64,000 bases of DNA, taken from NCBI GenBank assembly GCA_021292165.1, contig CM037877.1, forward strand, positions 5,881,980 through 5,945,979, read 5' to 3'. Numbering within the stretch: the first letter of the stretch is position 1; every line of letters begins with the position of its first letter. The translations under genes and the position numbers were made by a program. Origin of the DNA: Shinisaurus crocodilurus. Taxonomy: Eukaryota; Chordata; Lepidosauria; Squamata; Shinisauridae. The notes below the pieces were generated by a model. That model was not told the DNA's origin, did no database searches, and saw nothing but the letters and a program-made list of their open reading frames with translations. Shown here one piece after another: positions 60,901 to 64,000 of this stretch.

Positions 60901-63238
60901 GGCGACCCTCCTCGCTTTACGCATGAATGGGGCAGACACGGGGACAACAACACGCGGCGATTGCCCCCATCATGCATGTCTGTTTGGGGCCTGGCGTAGG
61001 TCTACTGGCTAGTGCCTGTAACATCACACCTGGAGCCATTTCTGTATTTGCCCCCTACCTCTCCACCAAAGAGCTTAGAACTGCTTTCTCCATGGCAGTC
61101 TTCCATCCAAGCAGCACTAAGAGTCAAGTCTGCTCAGCTTCCGCTGCAGAGCTGTGTCAGTGCGCCTTCGCAGATCATCAGGATCCTGCGTTCTGCTCTT
61201 GAACTTGCAGCCATGTAATCCCCAAACTCACCCTCTGGCCCCTGCCCCTGCTTCCAAGAGCATCAACGGACTCACGCGGGGTGATCTTGTCTTGCAGGAG
61301 GCCGGGATGGAGACGATACTTCGTGGGATGCCCATGCAGTACCCTCCGAAACCTGAGCGTCTCAACAATTACGGTAAACTCATCCACATTCTCCATTTAC
61401 TGCGTAGTACAGCAAGGAATCGGCGGCTAGAAAGAAGGGAGAGACTTTATCTAGGCAAAGCCCTTAGGCTGAAATCATTGCAGAGGTGGCTGAAAAAACG
61501 GTTTGGTGCCTGAGGCGGAAAAAATCCCAGCTGTACTTCCCTCCCTCTTGGGGTGGGGTAAAAATATAATAAACTCAACTGACCATCAACTTCCCTTTTA
61601 AAAGTTCCCTGCAATCTACCATCAGAGGAGGGACTTGACGTTATTTATGTCTTTAGCTTTGGTGTGCAAAAAGAACTATTTTTTTTAATAACTACAATCC
61701 GCAAAAGCTTGTGCCGTCATAACTTTGTTAATCTTTGAGGTGCCACAGGACCCTTTGTTGCTCTAAATAAAATACCGTAGTAAATACATAATGAAAACCA
61801 ATAGCAAAGGCCAAAGAGCAGCAGGGTAAAGACCAAAATGCGGAAGAGGCCATCGTTTTAGGAAGGGAACATCGGAAGCTGCCTTTTAGTTTTACCACAT
61901 CAGGCTTTTTGCTTCGTCTAGCTCAGTGTTGTCAGCACTGGCTCTCCAGGGTTTTCAGGCAGGGATCTTTCCCAGCTCTCCCTGGAGATGCTGCCAGGGA
62001 CCTTCTGCAGGCAAAGCGGGGCCTCCAGCCCCGTGCGCGGCGCCCCTACTCGAAAAGCCGAACGCTCGCTGAAATAACAACCGTGCTGCAGCATTAGGTC
62101 AGTGTTCTCCAACCTTGGGTCCCCAGATGTTTTTGGCCTGCAACTCCCAGCATGCCCCAGCCAGCGTAGCTGGCTGGGGCATGCTGGGAGTTGTAGGCCA
62201 AAAACATCTGGGGACCCAAGGTTGGAGAACACTGCATTAGGTTCTTCTCTTTCATCCCTGGGAACGGCAGCAGGCACCTGATCCTGCAAGGCCATCTTCA
62301 GCCCCATGTCGCATGTGCCGGTGGGGGAGAAATACAAGTTAGCCATCATTATGCTTGAGGACCATTAGTCCAGCATTCTCTCTCCAATGGTGGCCAGCCA
62401 GATGCTGCTGGGAAGCCCCCACCAGGTGGGGCATAAAGGTGACGACCTTCTCTGGCCATTGATCCTTGGAGATATACTGCCCCTGAACATGGAGGTTCTA
62501 TTTAACTATCAAGTTTCAACCTCAGTGGGGGGGGGGGCTACCTTAGTGAGTCTTACCTTCTCATCGCCATTGTCGCCAGCTCCTCCTCCTCTTTCTCGTC
62601 ATGGCGACCACTGGCTTGCTCGGCAGGTGGAGAGCCAGGGAGCGAGGGGGGCGTGGCCTCCGCGGCTCCTCCCCCTCCTCCCCTCCACCGTTGTCTGGGC
62701 CAGCGTGAGCGGCAGGTGAACCATCGGGTTTAAATAGCGAAGAGGGGGGGGGGTTCTTGTCAATGGCCCCTTGACACTGGCCCCACTCCTGAGTGATGAG
62801 CCCCCTATTCCTAGTTCTCCAGGGCACAAGCTTTCCTCTCTTAATAATAATAAATAATAATAAATTTTATTTCTTACCCGCCTCTCCGTCTAGATCGAGG
62901 CGGGGAACAACAAAAATATGAAATACACAATACATACTATTAAAACATCTTAAAACATATTAAAAACATCATAAACAACATCATTAAAACATCTCTTTCT
63001 CTGCCCCCCACCCCGCCCCACTTCTTCAGAACGGGAAGTCGTGGTGAACATGTTGAACAGCCTGTCTCGGAAACAGCTGCCGTCCGTGCAGCATCGTTAC
63101 ACCATACCGGGCAGGATGCCGTACCAAGGCTACTACAGCCCTTGCACGGGCCGGCACTACTGCTTGCGAGGGATGGACTACTACGTGGACGGCGCCCCCA
63201 CCAACGAGAGGCAGATCAGCCAACTGGTTGAGAAGATT
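39455..63238 (+). CDS. SPMIP6: SPMIP6 (C9orf24/SMRP1), 5' and central exons, 3' end missing
   Basis: The exons translate to the sperm microtubule inner protein 6 family, first described as spermatid manchette-related protein 1 and later placed inside sperm doublet microtubules. Exons are first exon A (39455-39589) or B (51137-51271), then 54982-55129, 58758-58870, 61298-61373 and 63030-63238. With either first exon the reading frame is 227 codons. The known family length is near 260, so the final ~35 residues should be on an exon beyond 64000. Landmarks in order are FAHKTxTPISTYxDS, YWVSREEEKFNP, NRYTTYLPRIPR, METILRGMPMQYPPKPERLN, VVVNMLNSLSRKQLP and GRHYCLRGMDYY. There is no signal peptide or membrane segment, as expected for a cytoskeletal protein. 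It follows FAM219A on the same strand, as in human. The duplicated first exon is unusual. Confidence 0.93.
39784..40203 (-). mobile_element. CR1 LINE 3' end, antisense
   Basis: Starts with the (ATCATAGA)n complement of the CR1 tail, then minus-strand coding [20 protein letters not shown] and [20 protein letters not shown]. It lies 194 bp downstream of SPMIP6 first exon A. Confidence 0.9.
40326..40470. mobile_element. hAT-like MITE, CAGCCTTCCCCAACC family
   Basis: CCTTCCCCAACCTGGCGCCC left end and a matching right arm (GGGCACCAGGCTGGAGAAGGCTG). A second partial piece lies at 40203-40260, abutting a CR1 fragment. Confidence 0.7.
40535..41310 (-). mobile_element. L2 LINE 3' fragment, antisense
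   Basis: The minus strand shows LLEP..., [21 protein letters not shown] and the downstream PPPREVWRMVTRERAFLVVV segment, followed by an AT-rich 3'UTR. Several indels. Confidence 0.8.
42307..42724. repeat. Duplicated ~418-bp block, copy 1
   Basis: From CTGCCTGCGCAAGCATCC to GCGCCTTGGCAAGGACTGA; closely matches 43216-43635 apart from C-run lengths and a few substitutions. Confidence 0.9.
43216..43635. repeat. Duplicated ~418-bp block, copy 2
   Basis: Direct repeat of 42307-42724, separated by about 490 bp of different sequence. The sequences after the shared CTGA end differ between the two copies. Confidence 0.9.
44079..44256 (-). mobile_element. tRNA-derived SINE, antisense
   Basis: Complement of the same core (ACAACCCTGTGAGGTAGGTT) with a TTTATTTATTACATTTATAC antisense tail. 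Confidence 0.82.
45497..45633. mobile_element. hAT-like MITE, CAGCCTTTCCCCAAC family
   Basis: Inverted arms around CATGCTGGCTGGG. The left flank GGTTAGAG is a typical target sequence, but the right duplicate is eroded. Confidence 0.7.
45715..46124. repeat. Minisatellite of 22-bp and 15-bp units
   Basis: About 20 tandem units of CTTGATCKACCATGC with or without the extra CGTAGTC. The long unit is 22 bp and the short one 15 bp. One unit carries a 13-bp insert (45868-45880 region). Units differ at a few fixed positions (CTACC, CGACC, TGACC, CAACC). Confidence 0.93.
46640..46774. mobile_element. hAT-like MITE, CAGCCTTCCCC family
   Basis: Ends CAGCCTTCCCCAGCTGG and GGTTGGGGAAGGCTG. Flanks GAGTAAAG and GAGTGAAG match at 7 of 8. 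It lies 45 bp from palindromic MITE copy 6. Confidence 0.82.
46820..46955. mobile_element. hAT-like palindromic MITE, copy 6
   Basis: 136 bp, CAGTGTTCTCCAACCTTGGG ends, near-perfect arms. Exact duplication CTCTAAAC at 46812-46819 and 46956-46963. Confidence 0.93.
47347..47396. repeat. (ATCT)n microsatellite
   Basis: Interrupted tetranucleotide tract TATC/ATCT, about 12 units. Confidence 0.93.
47955..48014. repeat. (CT)n(CA)n compound microsatellite
   Basis: About 18 CT units followed directly by 12 CA units. Confidence 0.94.
48164..48415. mobile_element. Tigger/pogo-like MITE (TA duplication)
   Basis: Ends CAGTAATACCTTGGATTGC and CAATCCAAGGCATGACTG, flanked by TA (48162-48163, 48416-48417). 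The interior is AT-rich with repeated TACAAG units. Confidence 0.86.
48586..49072. mobile_element. DNA transposon with CAGGGCCGGTGC ends, interrupted
   Basis: Ends CAGGGCCGGTGC and GCACCGGCCCTG, flanked by exact GCTGCATT (48578-48585 and 49073-49080). An 8-bp duplication suggests an hAT-like family, here without a central TA. A second hAT element is inserted at 48609-48926. Confidence 0.88.
48609..48926. mobile_element. hAT non-autonomous element nested in another transposon
   Basis: 318 bp, ends CAGTGCTTCTCAA and TTGAGAAGCACTG, C-rich subterminal runs, AT-rich interior. Exact duplication CATTAGGC (48601-48608 and 48927-48934), which belongs to the host transposon's left arm. Confidence 0.92.
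49306..49462 (+). mobile_element. Second tRNA-SINE family, 3' part
   Basis: CTTTGCATGCAGAAGATCCC, GACTCCCTGCCTGAGAGC core, and GGTCTGACTCAGTAGAGGGC end. Confidence 0.65.
49680..49798. mobile_element. hAT-like MITE, perfect palindrome
   Basis: The 119-bp arms are almost exact inverted repeats (CAACCTGGCGCCCTCCAGAT and its complement), with the loop at CTTTGGG. No clear target duplication. Confidence 0.75.
49842..50752. mobile_element. hAT non-autonomous element, 911 bp
   Basis: Ends CAGTGATGGCGAACCTTTTT and AGGTTCGCCATCACTG. Exact duplication TCCTAAAG (49834-49841 and 50753-50760). There is no transposase frame inside. A sister copy lies at 53660. Confidence 0.93.
50868..51136 (+). promoter_or_regulatory. 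Putative promoter and 5'UTR of SPMIP6 first exon B
   Basis: AACTGTGACATCAC at 50868-50881, followed by a GATGCA that is also shared with copy A, lies 256 bp before the exon B ATG. Upstream flanks (a CTCC/CCCT-rich run) also resemble copy A. The rest of the leader has diverged. This points to duplication of promoter plus first exon as one block. Confidence 0.5.
51137..51271 (+). CDS. SPMIP6: SPMIP6 first coding exon, copy B
   Basis: ATG at 51137 opens MFIFAHKTDTPISTYTDSYR, followed by IPGLTKESYTEPSLRLGDMT and YGTSK. This is again 45 codons, ending at donor GTAAAG in phase 0. It matches copy A at 16 of the first 20 residues and about 21 of 45 overall. The strong conservation of the MFxFAHKTxTPISTY head against a divergent C-terminal half suggests two functional N-termini rather than decay. 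It is the exon nearest the shared exon 2 (3.7 kb away). Confidence 0.85.
51308..51358. repeat. (GT)n(GA)n compound microsatellite
   Basis: Begins 36 bp after the SPMIP6 exon B donor site; about 13 GT then 12 GA units. Confidence 0.94.
51618..51794 (+). mobile_element. 5S rRNA-derived SINE with CR1-type tail, copy 1
   Basis: The head matches 5S rRNA, including the internal promoter: AGCTAAGCAGGGTC (A box) and CCTGG..ACTTGGATGGGAGAC (C box). The body then joins TGAGCAGGGGGTTGGACTCG and a TCTATGAAAT tail, as in CR1. Confidence 0.85.
52164..52525 (+). mobile_element. tRNA-derived SINE (L2-type tail), split by MITE copy 7
   Basis: GGAGCCAGTGTGGTGCAGTG start, B box GGGTTCTAGTCC, core CCTAACCTACCTCATAGGGT, end GGCAGGATATAAATGTG. 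The MITE occupies 52191-52311. Confidence 0.88.
52191..52311. mobile_element. hAT-like palindromic MITE, copy 7, inside a tRNA-SINE
   Basis: 121 bp with exact duplication GGTTAGAG (52183-52190 and 52312-52319). The duplicated bases are part of the SINE's tRNA-like A-box region, so the order of insertion is unambiguous. Confidence 0.93.
53660..54503. mobile_element. hAT non-autonomous element, 844 bp, same family as 49842-50752
   Basis: Same ends and interior as the 911-bp copy, with a gap of about 85 bp in the right half (after GTGATTTTTGCT) and a few small indels. Exact duplication CCTTAGAA at 53652-53659 and 54504-54511 shows an independent insertion. It is in the SPMIP6 intron before exon 2. 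Confidence 0.93.
54669..54745 (+). mobile_element. tRNA-derived SINE remnant
   Basis: GGAGCCAGTGTGAAG head joined to TGTGAGGATAAAATG core after an internal loss. Confidence 0.55.
54761..54884. mobile_element. hAT-like MITE upstream of SPMIP6 exon 2
   Basis: Inverted arms ACTACAACTCCCATC / GATGGGAGTTGTAGT with a GGTTGGGGAAGGCT right end. The left end is truncated. It sits about 100 bp before the exon 2 acceptor. Confidence 0.72.
54914..54946. repeat. (GC)n(AC)n alternating tract
   Basis: ACGCGTGCGCGCGCGC followed by an AC run, 36 bp before SPMIP6 exon 2; alternating purine-pyrimidine throughout. Confidence 0.9.
54982..55129 (+). CDS. SPMIP6: SPMIP6 coding exon 2
   Basis: Acceptor ctgccttgtag, phase 0. 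It encodes GLTVPRVDHPVDQAHLEKMV, then KKAVQEYSYKNSIEPTAYRP and YKYWVSREE, with one base of the next codon before donor GTACGT. A proline-tyrosine-rich helix-breaking segment precedes YWVSREE. An inverted-repeat element ends about 100 bp upstream of the acceptor. Confidence 0.92.
55394..55529. mobile_element. hAT-like palindromic MITE, copy 8
   Basis: 136 bp, ends CAGCGTTGTCCAACC, with compensating changes in both terminal repeats. The flanks do not form a clean 8-bp duplication. It lies 264 bp downstream of SPMIP6 exon 2. Confidence 0.85.
56143..57866 (-). mobile_element. L2-clade LINE, antisense, interrupted by a 5S-SINE
   Basis: On the minus strand, 57427-57038 encodes LLDLSAAFSTIDDGILLARL, GVPRGSVLSPRLFNLYM and a YAVD where YADD is expected, then frameshifted LRLSPDKTE-type sequence. 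The 3' end is at about 56143 (GAGAGCTTTGGCG type). A 5S-derived SINE splits it at 57543-57690. Confidence 0.88.
57543..57690 (+). mobile_element. 5S rRNA-derived SINE with CR1-type tail, copy 2
   Basis: GTCTGAG...AGCTAAGCAGGGTC...TACTTGGATGGGAGAC head and the same CTCCTCTAGTTTCCTGCATT junction into a CR1 tail. 5'-truncated relative to copy 1. Inserted in the antisense L2 element. Confidence 0.85.
57891..57958. repeat. (GT)n(GA)n compound microsatellite
   Basis: GT tract with one TATG interruption followed by about 20 GA units, at the outer edge of the antisense L2. Confidence 0.94.
58758..58870 (+). CDS. SPMIP6: SPMIP6 coding exon 3
   Basis: Acceptor ctctcaatcgcag. Two bases complete a glutamate, then KFNPVFVGDDRYATWRTGPY and NSAAWNRYTTYLPRIPR, ending at a codon boundary before donor GTAATC. 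The aromatic-rich TTYLPRxPR motif is characteristic of the family. A CpG-rich patch begins within 80 bp downstream. Confidence 0.92.
58930..59075. promoter_or_regulatory. Intronic CpG-rich patch with NRF1-type palindrome
   Basis: TGCGCATGCGCGG at 58941-58953 is an NRF1-type site. Nearby are CTCCGCCCACGCGG and TTCACGCGCGCACTGCC with many intact CpGs. It begins about 60 bp after SPMIP6 exon 3. It could be an internal or antisense promoter; no transcript evidence is available. Confidence 0.4.
60013..60132. mobile_element. hAT-like MITE, CAGCCTTCCCCCAACC family
   Basis: 120 bp of inverted arms (AACCTGGCGCCCGCCAGA and complement). Ends intact, target duplication not clear. Confidence 0.75.
60799..60894. 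mobile_element. hAT-like MITE, deleted copy
   Basis: CAGCCTTCCCCCCACCTGGG left end and CATGAAAGGCTG right end. Flanks AATTAGAC (60791-60798) and AATTAGGC (60895-60902) match at 7 of 8. Confidence 0.75.
61298..61373 (+). CDS. SPMIP6: SPMIP6 coding exon 4
   Basis: Acceptor gatcttgtcttgcag, phase 0. It encodes 25 residues, EAGMETILRGMPMQYPPKPE and RLNNY, plus one base before donor GTAAAC. The METxxRGMPxxxPPxPERLN motif is the most diagnostic stretch of the protein. Confidence 0.92.
61870..62030 (-). mobile_element. Second tRNA-SINE family, antisense
   Basis: Complementary order of the same blocks: GGAAGCTGCCTTTT, then TCAGGCAGGGATCTTTCCC, CCTGGAGATGCTGCCAGGGA and GCAGGCAAAGC. Confidence 0.65.
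62100..62234. mobile_element. hAT-like palindromic MITE, copy 9
   Basis: 135 bp with exact duplication CATTAGGT (62092-62099 and 62235-62242). It lies in SPMIP6 intron 4. Confidence 0.93.
63030..63238 (+). CDS. SPMIP6: SPMIP6 coding exon 5
   Basis: Acceptor ccacttcttcag. Two bases complete a glutamate, then 69 codons including REVVVNMLNSLSRKQLP, YTIPGRMPYQGYYSPCTGRH, YCLRGMDYYVDGAP and QISQLVEKI, ending at donor GTAAGG in phase 0. Read-through past the donor would give a proline/glycine-rich tail with no family resemblance, so splicing here is preferred. The last exon is not found before 64000. Confidence 0.9.
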
Positions 63239-63619
63239 GTAAGGTTCGGAGGGTTCTGCTGCCGCCGCCGCCCCCCACCTCCTCCTTGGGGGCCCACGTG
63301 GGCTGGGGTGGGGGGCGAGGGGGGGCGTGAAAGGGGCTCCGGCAAACGGATGCCCACATTCCTAAGGCCCGTCTGCAAGGGGGGGACGGGGCGGTGGTCC
63401 AAAGAGTTCGGAACCAGCTCCAGTGTAAAGATGATGGACCGTAAGAACAGCTGGACGGCTGGCTGGACAGGCAGGCACACGGGTCGCTGGTCACCGTCTT
63501 CCGCACGACGGCGAAATGTACCATATTTCTATTTGAAGTATAATAGTTATTTCTAAATTTGCACCGACATGTATAAATTAGCATATGCAAATGCCATGCA
63601 AACCAGGGCCCTTTATCAT

Positions 63620-63680
63620 CCAGCCCCACCGACCCCCTGCTCAGTGCAGGAATGCAGTTTCAAGCATCCCTGTGATCCTT
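63620..63680 (-). mobile_element. CR1 3' fragment, antisense
   Basis: ACCCCCTGCTCAGTGCAGGA followed by CAAGCATCCCTG resembles the antisense CR1 3'UTR seen at 39.85 kb. Confidence 0.6.
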
Positions 63681-64000
63681 TTTGTTGTGGTGGTGGTTGA
63701 TGTTGGGGCTCTTCCTCTTTTGGGGGCGCTCCTGTCTTGAGTCGCATCCCTTCGGCACGTTTCGGATCCACGGGTCCCAGAGCGCGCACGAGCAATGCGA
63801 GCGAGTACGAACAGGTGTGTGTGGCATCCCCGGCGGGCACTCTGGGCTGTTAGCGCTGCCCACACAAGTTCAAACTGCGTCCGGGTCACAGTTTGAACCG
63901 AGGCTCAGCCCGAAACCCGCCTCTGTAGCTGGAGCTCGGCCCTGGAACATGGCCGAGCTCCTTCCCCGCTCAATAAGGCGCTGCCACAGTCCAATGGTAG

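Noticed and set aside
63239..64000. Last SPMIP6 exon in the window
   Set aside because: No acceptor followed by a family-like C-terminal coding sequence was found; the exon is assumed to be beyond 64000.

Overview
The window is a piece of a vertebrate nuclear genome, most likely from a squamate reptile (a lizard). The basis is the repeat mix. It holds L2-clade LINEs ending in a GGGGCGGTAT(A)AAT-type 3' end, CR1 LINEs ending in (ATTCTATG)n, and two tRNA-derived SINE families. It also holds a 5S rRNA-derived SINE with a CR1-like tail and many short hAT-type inverted-repeat elements. I cannot name the species. Coding content is small: two multi-exon genes, both on the + strand, separated by long repeat-filled introns. 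Nearly all other open frames are chance frames or transposon remnants.

Positions 1-27529 hold FAM219A. The first coding exon lies upstream of the window. The last five coding exons are present (5133-5232, 18643-18745, 25688-25768, 26506-26560, 27371-27529). They join in frame to 165 residues plus a stop and end in a cysteine-rich tail. From the stop to about 37.3 kb is a long stretch almost free of transposons, which may be 3'UTR and intergenic or regulatory sequence.

Positions 39187-63238 hold SPMIP6 (C9orf24/SMRP1, a spermatid manchette and sperm microtubule inner protein), incomplete at its 3' end. The clearest unusual feature is here. There are two first coding exons (39455-39589 and 51137-51271), each 45 codons long and each ending in phase 0. 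Each sits 255-256 bp downstream of a shared AACTGTGACATCAC element that contains a CRE-like TGACATCA. Common exons follow at 54982-55129, 58758-58870, 61298-61373 and 63030-63238. FAM219A followed by SPMIP6 on one strand matches the amniote arrangement (human 9p13.3).

The mobile-element layer is rich and readable. At least thirteen hAT-like insertions keep recognisable 8-bp target duplications with a central TA, the pattern of Buster-type hAT elements. They include nine copies of one ~135-bp near-perfect palindrome, two ~0.9-kb copies of a longer family, and two nested insertions (into a SINE and into another transposon). Two Tigger/pogo-like elements carry TA duplications. Other structure includes a 22/15-bp minisatellite (45.7-46.1 kb), a ~418-bp duplicated block (42.3 and 43.2 kb), and a CpG-rich intronic patch with an NRF1-type palindrome (58.9 kb).
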